Shown here in pieces: positions 41,405-51,550 of a DNA stretch of 64,000 bases. The stretch comes from Platanthera guangdongensis. Taxonomy: Eukaryota > Streptophyta > Magnoliopsida > Asparagales > Orchidaceae. How positions within the stretch are numbered: position 1 is the stretch's first letter; each line of letters starts with the position of its first letter. Below the pieces are notes generated by a model. It did no database searches and was not told the origin of the DNA. It saw nothing but the letters and a program-made list of their open reading frames with translations. A program made the position numbers and the translations under genes. The stretch lies in contig CM077164.1 in NCBI GenBank assembly GCA_039583875.1, forward strand, positions 67,115,628 to 67,179,627, written 5' to 3'.

Positions 41405-43893
41405 GAATTCGGGAAGGTGACATTCCCAAAACCGCATTTGGAACGCGTTACGGGCACTATGAGTTCACAGTCATGTCATTTGGACTGTGCAATGCGCCCT
41501 CGGTGTTTATGGATTTGATGCACCGTATTTTTTGCGAGTACCTGGATCTGTTTGTGATTGTGTTCATTGATGACATCCTGGTGTACTCGAAGTCGAAAGC
41601 TGAGCATGAGATTCACTTGCGGTTGGTGTTGAACACGTTGAGGCAAAATCAGCTCTATGCCAAGTTCTCGAAGTGCGAGTTTTGGCTATTGTCGGTGGCA
41701 TTTCTGGGCCATGTGGTGAGTGGAGCGGGCATTGCAGTGGATCCAGCGAAGATAAGGGCCATACATGAGTGGCCAATGTTATCTTTCGTGGCCGAGGTCA
41801 GGAGTTTCCTTGGACTTGCGGGCTACTATCGAAGATTTGTGGAAAACTTCTCGCGGATTGCTTTGCCGCTAACCACATTGACGCGAAAAGATCAGAAGTT
41901 TGTTTGGACGCTAGAGTGCGCACGAGCTTTTGAAGAGCTGAAGATTCGGTTGACTACGGCGCCGGTGTTGTCTTCGCCACGTGAAACCGATGGATTTGTG
42001 ATTTATAGTGATGCCTCAGGGAGCGGCTTAGGCTGCGTTCTTCTGCAGAATGGAAAGGTTATTGCTTATGGCTCACGCCAGCTCAAGGTGCACGAGCGAA
42101 ATTATCCCGTCCATGATTTGGAACTAGCGGCGGTGATTTTTGCACTCAAGTTGTGGCGACACTACCTTTATGGAGTGAAGGTGGAGATCTATACAGATCA
42201 CAAGAGCCTAAAGTACCTATTGGAGCAGAAAGACTTGAATATGCGACAACGAAGTTTGTTGGAGTTCCTTGGGGACTACACTTTCGAGATTCACTATACG
42301 CCCGGGAAAGGGAATGTTGTCGCGGATGCCTTGAGTCGGCGGGTTCCGGCTAGAGCAAATTGGTTACAAAGGCATGATGAACGTCTTATCCAGGAGCTGG
42401 AGGCGTTGGAGATTTATTGTGTTGACAAGAATTCCACTGCCACTGCATGTTTGAACTGGACTGAGGTGCAATATGACCTTGCAGACCGAGTTCGACGGGA
42501 AACGGAGTTGGATGAAGATCTCTTACGCTATGTGAATGAAGGGCCAGAGGGCAAATTCACCTGGAATGACGGCCTTTTGCAAAAAGAGGGCCGTTTGTGC
42601 GTCCCGAATGTGGGGAAATTGAGGGAAGAACTGATGTATGAAGCGCATTATACAAAGTATTCCATTCACCCCGGGAGCACGAAGATGTTCAACGATATGA
42701 AGAAGCTATTCTGGTGGCCAGGGCTCAAGAAAGTTGTTGCCCTTTATGTATCCAAATGCCAAACATGTGCGATGGTGAAGGCGGAATGCCAAAAGCCGGG
42801 CGGTTATTTGAAGTCACTGCCGATCCCAGAGTGGAGATTTGATGATATTTCCATGGATTTTGTGCACGGGTTGCCGAGATCGCAGCGAGGAAATGATTCC
42901 ATTTGGGTGATTGTTGACCGGCTAACGAAAGTGGCACATTTTCTCCCGAACAGGCGGGATGATTCAGTGGAAAGTTTGGCAAAGTTATATGTTGACCAGA
43001 TTGTGCAGCTTCACGGTGTTCCTCGGAGCATCGTAAGTGATCGAGATGGGCGATTCATGTCAAATGATTGGAGGCTAGTTCACCGACTGTTGGGCACGAA
43101 GTTGACTTTCAGTACGGCCTTTCATCCCCAAACGGATGGCCAAACTGAACGTACCAACAGAACAATGGAGGACATGCTCCGCATGTGCGCCCTTGACTTC
43201 GGAAAGAGATGGGAAGATCATCTTTATATGGTAGAGTTTGCATATAATAACAGCTACCAGGCGAGCATTGGGATGGCACCATATGAAGCTCTGTATGGAA
43301 GGAAGTGTCGTACTCCCTTGGCTTGGGTAGAAGCGGGCGAAGCTCGGGTTTTTAAACCAAATGAGGTTGATGAAGGAAACTCAACCATACGGACGATTCG
43401 AGAGAAACTACTTATTGCTCAAGATCGACAAGCTAAGTACTACAACGCCAAGCACCGGAACATGGAATTTGCGGTTGACGATTGGGTCTACTTGAAGATC
43501 AAACCATTCAAAGGTGTCTCCCGGATTCGACGATTGAAAAAGTTGTGTCCAAGATATTTGGGTCCTTTTGAAATGGTTGAGCGAGTTGGCGAAGCGGCTT
43601 ATCGGCTAGCTCTGTCGGCAGACTTGGGTGGATTACATGATGTATTTCACATCTCGGTGCTTCGGAAGGCCGTGAAAGATCCAGCTCAAGTGATCGCAGA
43701 TGATCGTGTGCCGGTGGAGTATGGGCTAACAACGAGAGTTAGACCCATTCAGATCGAAGATCGAGCCGAGAAACAGTTGCGGAACAAGACGGTCGGCATG
43801 GTGAAAGTCCGATGGGACAACTGCGGCCGTGAAGAACTGACATGGGAGCGAGAGCAAACCATGCGAGAAGAGTTCCCCGAGCAGTTTTTGTAA
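41401..43893 (+). CDS. Gypsy-C pol: RT (rest), RNase H, integrase, chromodomain-like end
   Basis: An 830-codon open frame is the best preserved pol in the window. FIDD lies at 55-58, the RNase H Asp at 204 (YSDASGSG) with TDHKSL near 268, and the integrase zinc finger ([10 protein letters not shown]...CQTC) at about 416-456. The integrase core has Asp 486, Asp 547 and Glu 583 (60 and 35 spacing), followed by the GPY/F module ([19 protein letters not shown]) and an end block [18 protein letters not shown] at about 800-820. It is closely related to Gypsy-A pol. The only break is the small deletion at its start. With no gag and no 5' LTR it cannot be expressed as a normal element. Confidence 0.93.
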   Translation: MRIREGDIPKTAFGTRYGHYEFTVMSFGLCNAPSVFMDLMHRIFCEYLDLFVIVFIDDILVYSKSKAEHEIHLRLVLNTLRQNQLYAKFSKCEFWLLSVAFLGHVVSGAGIAVDPAKIRAIHEWPMLSFVAEVRSFLGLAGYYRRFVENFSRIALPLTTLTRKDQKFVWTLECARAFEELKIRLTTAPVLSSPRETDGFVIYSDASGSGLGCVLLQNGKVIAYGSRQLKVHERNYPVHDLELAAVIFALKLWRHYLYGVKVEIYTDHKSLKYLLEQKDLNMRQRSLLEFLGDYTFEIHYTPGKGNVVADALSRRVPARANWLQRHDERLIQELEALEIYCVDKNSTATACLNWTEVQYDLADRVRRETELDEDLLRYVNEGPEGKFTWNDGLLQKEGRLCVPNVGKLREELMYEAHYTKYSIHPGSTKMFNDMKKLFWWPGLKKVVALYVSKCQTCAMVKAECQKPGGYLKSLPIPEWRFDDISMDFVHGLPRSQRGNDSIWVIVDRLTKVAHFLPNRRDDSVESLAKLYVDQIVQLHGVPRSIVSDRDGRFMSNDWRLVHRLLGTKLTFSTAFHPQTDGQTERTNRTMEDMLRMCALDFGKRWEDHLYMVEFAYNNSYQASIGMAPYEALYGRKCRTPLAWVEAGEARVFKPNEVDEGNSTIRTIREKLLIAQDRQAKYYNAKHRNMEFAVDDWVYLKIKPFKGVSRIRRLKKLCPRYLGPFEMVERVGEAAYRLALSADLGGLHDVFHISVLRKAVKDPAQVIADDRVPVEYGLTTRVRPIQIEDRAEKQLRNKTVGMVKVRWDNCGREELTWEREQTMREEFPEQFL

Positions 43894-43974
43894 TCTGTAG
43901 ATAGTGTGTTGTAACATAAAAAGTTGCATGTTATAACATTTTTCTTGCTGGTTACTGATTGCCTTCCTGTATCT

Positions 43975-44012
43975 GAATTTCGAGGACGAAATTTCTTGTA
44001 GGAGGGGAGGAT
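43975..44012 (+). other. polypurine tract of Gypsy-C
   Basis: ATTTCGAGGACGAAATTTC then a purine run AGGAGGGGAGGA lies directly before TGTAACA at 44,013. Confidence 0.88.
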
Positions 44013-44051
44013 TGTAACAGCCCAAATTTCTCAACAGGAAATTTTTGGGTG

Positions 44052-44690
44052 ACACGGCCTGGGACACGGGCGTGTCCCATGGCGTGTCAAGCTGGAGTCA
44101 ACGATTTGGCCGCGCGGTCGACGAAATTTGGGGTCGACGGTCGTCGAAGCAGTAGACACGGCCTGAGACACGGGCATGTCTCAGGGCGTGTCGAGGCCAT
44201 GTCGACGATCAGCCTGGGTGTCGACGTTTTTTCGCTCGACGATGTGTCGAGAGGGGCACACGGCCCAGGACACGGGCGTGTCCCAGGCCGTGTCGTGTGC
44301 TCGATGACTTTTGCTCGACGATCGTCGAGTGTCGAGATGTGGTCGTCGAGTGTCGAGAAGTTGAACACGGCCTGTGACACGGGCGTATCACAGGGCATGT
44401 CAATTCGGGTCGACGAATTCAGCGCGACGAATTTTGCGCTAGGCCGTGTCTGAGTGCCGTGTATGGGCACACGGCCTGGGACACGGGCGTGTCACAGGCC
44501 GTGTGAAGTCTCGGGTTGGTTTGGGATTATTTTCGCCGAGGCACACGGCCGCAGACACGGGCGTGTCTGGGTGACACGGCCCATGACACGGGCGTGTCCC
44601 ATGGGCGTGTCACTGGTTTGGATCAGTCGGTTGACCACCGCTTGAGGCACACGGCCTGGGACACGGGCGTGTCACAGGCCGTGTCAGGTC
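44052..44690 (+). repeat. Gypsy-C U3 palindrome array
   Basis: At least six near-palindromes of the type GACACGGCCTGGGACACG with its complement occur around the core GACACGGGCGTGTC. Spacers are rich in GTCGACGA and CGATCGTCGAG. The solo LTR copy is at about 56,558-57,195. Confidence 0.88.
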
Positions 44691-44959
44691 AAATTCAGCT
44701 TTTCTGGCATTTTTGTGGCCGTCCATTCCTTCAGCTGGGATCCAAGGGCTGGAGCTTCTTTCCTCTTTGCCTAAAGGCCGAAACCTGAGAACTTATTCTC
44801 ATTTTCTTTAGCCTTCATCTTAAGAGAGAAAGGGAGAGGAAGAAGGAGGAAGAAGAGGAAGGGCTGTTGCTGGTGGTGCTGTAGTTTACCGACGAGAGAT
44901 CCGAAGCCGGCGTTCTGGAGGAAAAGTTCTTGTGAGCCATTCAAGCTAGCTTTGCGGTC

Positions 44960-44983
44960 ATGGCACTGAAGCGGTCGTCAAGG
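44960..44983 (+). CDS. candidate gag exon 1 in Gypsy-C LTR
   Basis: Eight codons MALKRSSR (MAPKRSSR in the solo LTR at 57,468-57,491) run directly into GTAATG, a splice-donor-like AGG/GTAATG. A purine-rich leader precedes it (44,824-44,870). The arrangement matches Gypsy-A and Gypsy-B. This is a 3' LTR and gag is lost, so nothing is made from it here. Confidence 0.45.
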
Positions 44984-45261
44984 GTAATGACTTTTTTTCC
45001 TAGCCATGGGAAGGCTTCCTTTTGGCATATAGTTGTGATTCTCCGACCAAGAGGTGGCTGATTTTGGGAGTCTTTTGGGTGATTCATGAAATCCCCTTGT
45101 TGGCATATAGATTCGGAATTGGAGTATGGAATAGGCATGTTGTGTGAAGCCCATCTGGACAGGTTGGTCTGGATTGGTGATGTTGCATACAAACCGAAGA
45201 AGACTCCGTGATAAACGTGTAGTTTAAGGAGTCAACGGGTTATGCCTGCGAAAAGGAGTAG

Positions 45262-45500
45262 CAGGAAGTACTGGAGTGGTAGTCCAAGAAAATATCTGTG
45301 TTATGTTTTGGGTCATACTTGTGGATGAGGCACAGGAAGTACTGGTGCGAACAGGAAAGGCCCTTTGTGATGCTTGATGTCGTAGGGTGTCCACCTGTGA
45401 AGCGAGTAACAGGAAGTACTGGCATGGTAGCCAGGAAAGACCCCTGACATTTGTGATTTTGCGGTGTCCACCTGTGAAGAGAGTAACAGGAAGTACTGGG
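45262..45500 (+). repeat. 71-77-bp tandem repeat in Gypsy-C LTR
   Basis: CAGGAAGTACTGG recurs at 45,262, 45,333, 45,410 and 45,487 with shared flanks (CCAGGAAAGACCC, GGTGTCCACCTGTGAAG). The solo LTR has the same at 57,770, 57,841, 57,918 and 57,995. Confidence 0.88.
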
Positions 45501-46675
45501 ATGCCCAGGAAAGACCCGTTGTTATGATAAGAAAATGGGTATATAGAAATACCCAGGCTGTGTGCCAAGAACGGGATTGGTGAGACCGACCCGCGCCTTG
45601 GATAAAGCTATGAGTACGTTGTACTCGAAGAAGGCAAGGCGATTTGAGCAACGGGGGGTGGAGGATCCGACCTGCCCTATGTCCGTCCGACGTGAGACCA
45701 AAAGGTGTGGTCTGTTGGAGCGCATAGCAAGAGTCTTAGGCCTGCGCGCCATGACACAATGGGGGGCTACGGGCCATCCCGGTGTAGTAAGACTATAAAA
45801 CTCCGGCTGCACACCATGGAGTAAATGCTCAAGAGATTTACCGTTGGGTTATGACCCTGATACGGTGGTGGGCAAGAGTTTTGCCGGAACACCAAGAATG
45901 TGTCATGAGTGCACGGACCGTTGGGTCTGGTGGCGAACGGTTGTGATGGCATGTGTGCGTAAAAGCACATTAGATGATTTATTGCCATATTTGTGATATG
46001 ATATGCCTGCAGGGAAGAATACCGCTGCCCCGAGAAAAGGGGTAGGGTCGTTATAATTTGGTCAGCTGAATGCTGACCGTTGCTTTTGTTTGCCACTGCT
46101 GGGTGGATTGTCCCTGTACAGGTGCTGGAGAGCCGAGCGGGACGCATAGAGGTTGAGGTTCCTGCTGCTATTGCTGCTACTGCTGCTAGCCCTCGAAGGC
46201 TATTTGGAAATGTTGTGTGTTTTCATTTATTGTGGCCGGCCTGCGCGCCAAACTGTTTAGGCCACTATTTGACAACCATGTAAGGCCATAAGGCCAACTC
46301 TTTTTACTTATTGTAAGACATTCCTATATCGTATAAAATGTGGAGTTTTATATTTGGGCATTCATGAGGAGTTCAAGTTGTAGTTTAGGCTTCCGCTAGA
46401 ATGCTTTGTGATAGGTGTGATGCGCTACTCTGGTATCATCATGTACCTTCACCGCCTGTTTTGTGATATATACTGTGGGGCCCCGGCCGGACCTTCTAGA
46501 ATATACCATATGAACGGATGGGATTGTTACAGTTGTGCAGCAGCATTTTAAATAAATTCCTCTTTTGGAATTATATTTGCTGCTGTTGGTTGAGTCTCAT
46601 GTTCTTCAGCTTCATGTTATTCACTGTCCTCAATGACTTGTGGAGAGGGATGAGTGGGAACCTCTTCGGTGAGGT

Positions 46676-48034
46676 TTAGTCCATCCAAAGTCTCACACAA
46701 GTGGGGTACCTGCAAGTTGCTAATGGTAGAAACTTCTTTCTCCTTGCAGTACATGTTAGCTCATCAAATGACACATGAATAGACTCTTCAATTTTTAAGG
46801 TTGATTTATTGAATACCCTATAAGACTTGCTTACTTGGGAGTATCCTAGAAAAACTCCCACTTCAGCCTTAGCGTCAAACTTTCTAATGTATTTCTTGTT
46901 GTTATGGTGTATATAGCATGTACAACCAAATACTTTAAAATAGTTAATTTTAGGTTTCTTCCCTTTGATCAATTCATAGGGAGTCCTATTCTTTAGTTTG
47001 TGAATTAAGCTCCTATTCAGGACATAGTTTGCTGTACTTACAGCCTCTGCCCAAAAGGTTAGTGGCATGTATGCATCAACAAGTAATGTACCTGTAGCTT
47101 CAATGAGTGTTCTATTTTTCCTTTCAGCTACCCCATTTTGTTGAGGAGTTCTAGGAGCTGAGAAGCAATGTCTGATACCTTCCTTCTCACAGAACTCATG
47201 CATAAGAAGAGACTCAAACTCTGTGTCATGATCACTTCTGATCAATGCAGCATGAGTAGATAACTCAATCTATATGGTCCTGAGAAAATCTGTAAGAACC
47301 TTGAATGTATCTGACTTTGTTCTCAGAAAGAATACCCAACTGAACCTAGAGAAGTCATCCACAATAACCAAGGTGTAGGATTTCCCTCCTAGGCTTTGTA
47401 CTGCAATGGGTCCAAAAAGATCCAAGTGTAGCAAGTATAAGATCCTAGGTGAATCACTCTTATTAATTGATTTGAAGCTAGTTTTAGTTTGCTTGCCTAA
47501 TTGATAAGCCCTGCAGAGACCTTCCTTCTTATAGGGAGCAGAAGGTAGACCTCTAACAAGGTTGTCTTTAGATAACCTAGCTATATTCTTAAGGTTTACA
47601 TGACCTAATCTTTTATGCCACAACTCATTTTGGTTACTAGTGATATTGAGTAAACAAACATCAGTTTTGGCAGAAATAAAATCTACTAGATATATGTTAC
47701 CTTGTCTAGTTCCAATTAAAACAGTTTTGTTTTCATTATTAATAATAGAACATGAGGTAGAGTTAAAGTGTACCTGATAACCTTCATCACATAATTGGCT
47801 TATGGATATTAGGTTATGTTTGAGTCCTCTTACATATGTTACTCTCTTGAAAGTAACTGTTCCAACCTTTACTGCTCCATATCCTTCAGACTGGCCACTA
47901 TTTGAGTCACCAAAGATCACCTTTGGTCCTAGCTTGGACTTGTAATTAGATAGATTGTCCTTGCTGCCTGTCATATGCTTGGAGCAACCACTGTCCAAGT
48001 ACCAGGTCTGACTCACCCTTGGACAACTCTTCAC
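46676..48034 (-). pseudogene. Copia-2 protease and integrase, left unit
   Basis: The frame has WYLDSGCSKHMTG (protease DSG), then LWHKRLGHVNLKNI (pre-integrase) and LDLFGPIAVQS...VIVDDFSRFSWVFFLRTK, integrase with its first Asp. After an in-frame TAG at 47,270-47,272 it continues in the same frame with IRSDHDTEFES (second Asp) and PQQNGVAERKNRT (Glu). All three catalytic residues are present. Near 46,757 a one-base loss, absent from the right unit, shifts the frame so the last residues are wrong. The TAG is shared with the right unit. Confidence 0.92.
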
Positions 48035-48690
48035 CTGAAATGAAAAACAAAAATTAATTATTCTTGTCCCAGGTCACCTTGGGTCCTTTATTTGATTGAA
48101 ATGAAAAGCTGGATATAACTGACAAAGTAGGTTGAGATTTATAACCTAAAGGGTGATATCTCCTAGGTGGAATAACCCAATCAGCTACTAGAGTGAATGG
48201 TTTATTAGCTGGCTTAGAATTTCTGTAAAAGAAATGATTTATGTTTGGTCCTTCTGGGTTCGACGAGTTTCTGTAAGTTCGTCGACCAGAATTCGACGAA
48301 TAGGTCTGAGATCGTCGATCTCTGCTCAGAGAATGACAATAGTCATTTTTTGCGCCCCATGTTCATCGACCTCTGCTCGCCGAACCATACAAAGTTCGTC
48401 GATCGCAGTTAGATGAGTTGTTATTACTGAAGTTTGCGTTCAGCGTTCGTCGATTTAGGTTCGACGAACGGGCCACATTTCGTCGATCTGAGTTCGACGA
48501 ATGCTGCTGAATCTTGTTTTTATTTGCTTGTTTTCTGATATATATTGCCCTTGTCTATGGGTTTTGGATTGTTCTCAAACATTGGTTCGTTTATTATCTT
48601 CTCTTTTCCCTTGGCAGAAAAAATTTAATGGGTGTTGCAAGGATATTTTTCTTAATTATGGGGGGCAAACCTGATGAAGCACCCAAGCCC

Positions 48691-48733
48691 AGCTCAACCT
48701 ATTGTACATTTCAGCAACTGATATCTTTATGGG
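48691..48733 (-). other. deletion junction with filler DNA
   Basis: Compared with the right unit, about 990 bases (61,202-62,194 there) are missing. In their place is a filler whose first 29 bases (48,691-48,719) are identical to 48,773-48,801 nearby, followed by a copy of GATATCTTTAT. Templated filler like this is a known mark of end-joining repair in plants. Confidence 0.85.
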
Positions 48734-49230
48734 TGATATCTTTATCCAAGGTTTTAAGCTCATTGATGATTGAGCTCAACCTATTGTACATTTCAGCAAC
48801 TAATTCAGCCTCATCCTTCTTAAAATTCTCATACAGGGAATATGAGATTTGATCTCCTGTCTTTCCTTTCATCAGCTGAGTCAGCTACCATTTGGTTGAG
48901 GGAGTCCCAAATGGCCTTGGCTGAGGTGCACTCAGCCACCTTCTGAAATATGTCATCAGACATTGTCTGTGTCAAGATGTTTATGGCTTTTGCATCAGCC
49001 ATCTTGGCTTTCCTGTAAGCATCATTATTATTTGGAGGAGGTACTGCAGTCATGTTTATAGAGGTTCTTGGAGAAGCTGCAGGTTCTGGAGGTACTCCTG
49101 TTAAGATAGAAGCAAAAATATCTTCATCAATAGAATTCATATACAACTTGATTCTTGCCTTCCAGATTCCAAACTTTTGCAAGTTGCAAACTGGAGGTCT
49201 GGTGCTTGCATAATCTTTGTTCTGTGTCAT
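48734..49230 (-). pseudogene. Copia-2 gag, left unit, truncated
   Basis: The Gag N-terminus has PPVCNLQKFGIWKARIKLYM, DAKAINILTQTM, FQKVAECTSAKAIWDSL and ADERKDRRSNLI (UBN2-type gag). A one-base shift near 48,838 ends the frame early at 48,829, and the zinc knuckle and the rest are deleted. The start ATG is at 49,228-49,230, about 110 bases after the PBS. Confidence 0.88.
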
Positions 49231-49340
49231 GACTGTGGTTCTACTTTAAAATATGAACTAAGTGATATGTAGATCTAACACAGGATCTTTGGTTCAAGGA
49301 TTAACTTGTGCAACCAAAGGAACCTTGCTCTGATACCAAT

Positions 49341-51351
49341 TGAAAGTGAAGGTTAGGTCTACAATACTCTAGAGGGGGGTGAATAGAGTATATTAAAAAA
49401 AATTTAGTTCCCCAATAAAAGTATTGTTACAGCTTTTGTTGTAAACTGAAAAGGTGCAGTGATAGAAAATTGTAAATCAGATAAAAATCTACCTAATCAC
49501 AGCCACACAGCAAGAAACAAAAAGAAAAGATAAGCGACCAGACGACACAAGAAATTTATAGTGGTTCCCCCTCAACTGGGTACATCAACTCTTCTACCAC
49601 CCTTGGTAGGAATCCACTCAGGTTTTTGATCAGGTGCCTGACACCAATGGGTTTTGATCAGGTCCCCAAAAACTAACTCAAGTCTTTTGGAAGGAGACTT
49701 GCAACCAGGAATCACTTTTGAAGGGAGATGACAACCCTTTGTACAGGTAAGGGTGAGAGAGTGATTATGTCTTCTCTGTCAACAATCAGAGAGAAGACTT
49801 ATGTGGAATGATGTTAGCAAACAGCTCCCCCTGAGATGTAGAATGTTTCAGGGAAGATCTGGAGCTTTGCTGTAGGGTGATAGGTCTTCAATCAGAGTTC
49901 TGGACAAGCAGTGATGCAGGATCTTCTTGACTGATTTGATATATGTTGTGCTTGGAAGTCCTGGGGAGAATGTTGAAGAAGACGACTCTTGATATAGTAT
50001 AGTTGTTCTTCTTCTGAATGAATGAATATCACTAACTGTCACTTGTAAGCTTCAGTATCAGTTTTTCTGTGAAGCTTTTCTATTGCTGTATGAGAACTCT
50101 AGCAGTCAGTTTTTTTTTGTGACCCTGATTTTCTGACTGAGTATGTTATTGTACTTTTCTCTGTGTGTCTTGTTGCAGATTCTAAAAATCTTCTTTTCTT
50201 CTGTCTCTATTCAAAAATTTGAATCCTCTGTAATTAATGCTGACGGCCTGAGAATAATCGGCATTGATGTATTTCCCAACTGTCTTGTGGAAAATCAGCA
50301 AGTAATATTCCTGAAGAGGACTGTAATTAATAATTCCTCTAACGGATACATTCAGAGAATGTAGAGCATTAATTACTCAGGAATTTCTGCATTAGAATGA
50401 GGACAGAATGCTGGAAATGGCTAAGTCTGGATTCGTCGAACGAATAACAGATTTCGTCGAGCTGAGTTACCAGTTCGTCGAGCTGAGATTTTATATTCGT
50501 CGACCAGACATCTTCTGTTCGTCGAGCTGATAACAGAACTTGTATACTTCAGAACCATTGTCTTTTCTATCTGAAGTTCGTCGAGCTGATAATTGAATTC
50601 GTCGACTGGAGTTCAGCAACAGTTCTGGACTTAGACAAATAGTTTGTGTTGACTGATATTTTGTATGTCGACATGAAACTTCTGGTGTCGACACAAGTTG
50701 GTGTCGACACAAGTTGGTGTCGACAAATAATCTTGGTGTCGACACAAATCTTCTGGTGTCGACATAAGCTCTCTGGTATCGACATAACCTTTTGGTGTCG
50801 ACCTAAGTTGGTGTCGACACATACCCTAAGTGTCGACACAGATCCTCTAATTCCAGAATTCATCGAGTAGAGTACTGAGTTTGTCGACCTGAGAAGTTGA
50901 CTTTGTCGACCTGAGAAGTTGACTTCGTCGACCTGAGAAGTTGTGAACTTGAGGTCCAAGTTCGTCGAACTCAGAATCTTGTTCGTCGACCAAAACCTGA
51001 AGTTGGACTTAGAAAAATCTGGAGTTACCCTGACTTTAGTTTGTTGAAGTGTCCCAATTTTCGTCGAACAGAGAATGAAGATCGTCGAGCTCAGCTCAGA
51101 GAAATATCTCAATATCGTCGAGCTGAGAACGCCTTTCGTCGACCTGAGTTCGACGAACGTGGAACTCATTTTACTTGGTCTTGAAATCTTCTACGTCTTG
51201 AGTCTCTGATGGTCTTGTTGATAGCTGGTCCATCTGATATTGACTCTAAGGACTTGGCCTAGACTCTAGGACACAAATTTGACCCTGGCTATACATGTTG
51301 GGTCACATCCTAAGTTAGTGAACCTAGCCCAAATCAACTAGGGATCCAACA
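49341..51351 (-). repeat. Copia-2 shared LTR
   Basis: The 2,011-bp LTR reads TGTTGGATCCC...CTTTCA on the minus strand. A PBS lies next to its low-coordinate edge (GCTCTGATACCAAT) and a polypurine tract next to its high-coordinate edge. It is thus at once the 5' LTR of the left unit and the 3' LTR of the right unit. U3 holds the CGTCGA/GTCGACA motif array. Confidence 0.94.
50420..51160 (-). repeat. CGTCGA and GTCGACA motif array in Copia-2 U3
   Basis: TTCGTCGA followed by GCTGAG, CCTGAG or ACTCAG occurs about 14 times. In the middle (50,665-50,840) GGTGTCGACA recurs about nine times in 180 bases, partly as direct copies of GGTGTCGACACAAGTT. The right LTR repeats the start of this array at 63,880-64,000. 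Confidence 0.88.
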
Positions 51352-51368
51352 ATCTCCCCCTATTTGGG
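51352..51368 (-). other. polypurine tract of Copia-2 right unit
   Basis: The minus strand reads CCCAAATAGGGGGAGAT immediately before TGTTGGATCC of the LTR. Confidence 0.92.
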
Positions 51369-51550
51369 TAAGGTCACTAATAGACTCAAAACATAAACAT
51401 AAGGTAAACAAAGCAAGAAAAGGATATATCTGGCAGAGAATTACTAATACATGCAGCAGATATATATGTACATAGGCTTTGTTTAAACAAACAACATAGT
51501 TTGAAAGTAAGTGCAGGAAGAAGAGCAAAGAAATTAAAATAAAGTAGGGA

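Larger units (their letters stand above)
40687..46531 (+). mobile_element. Gypsy-C, 5'-truncated copy
   Basis: The 5' LTR, PBS, gag and most of protease are missing; sequence starts shortly before the protease tail. RT, RNase H, integrase, the polypurine tract and a complete 3' LTR follow. Its right end abuts GTTGT plus Copia-2 pol sequence, the same junction as the solo LTR at 56,521-59,038. The left junction with the Gypsy-B LTR is a deletion scar. Confidence 0.92.
44013..46531 (+). repeat. Gypsy-C 3' LTR
   Basis: The 2,519-bp LTR runs from TGTAACA to TGTTACA, perfect inverted ends. It carries the U3 palindrome array (44,052-44,690), a purine-rich leader, a short exon at 44,960, and four repeats near 45,262-45,500. 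Differences from the solo LTR at 56,521 are mostly base substitutions. It is followed by GTTGT and Copia-2. Confidence 0.94.
46532..49340 (-). mobile_element. Copia-2, left unit (integrase, gag, PBS)
   Basis: This is the 5' half of a Copia-2 unit on the minus strand: PBS at 49,328-49,338, gag, an internal deletion, protease-integrase, then the Gypsy-C LTR. It is about 1 kb shorter than the matching part of the right unit (59,039-62,801) because of the deletion at 48,691-48,733. Its 5' LTR is 49,341-51,351, which also serves as the 3' LTR of the right unit. Between 48,035 and 48,690 the sequence is linker with CGTCGA motifs. Confidence 0.92.
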
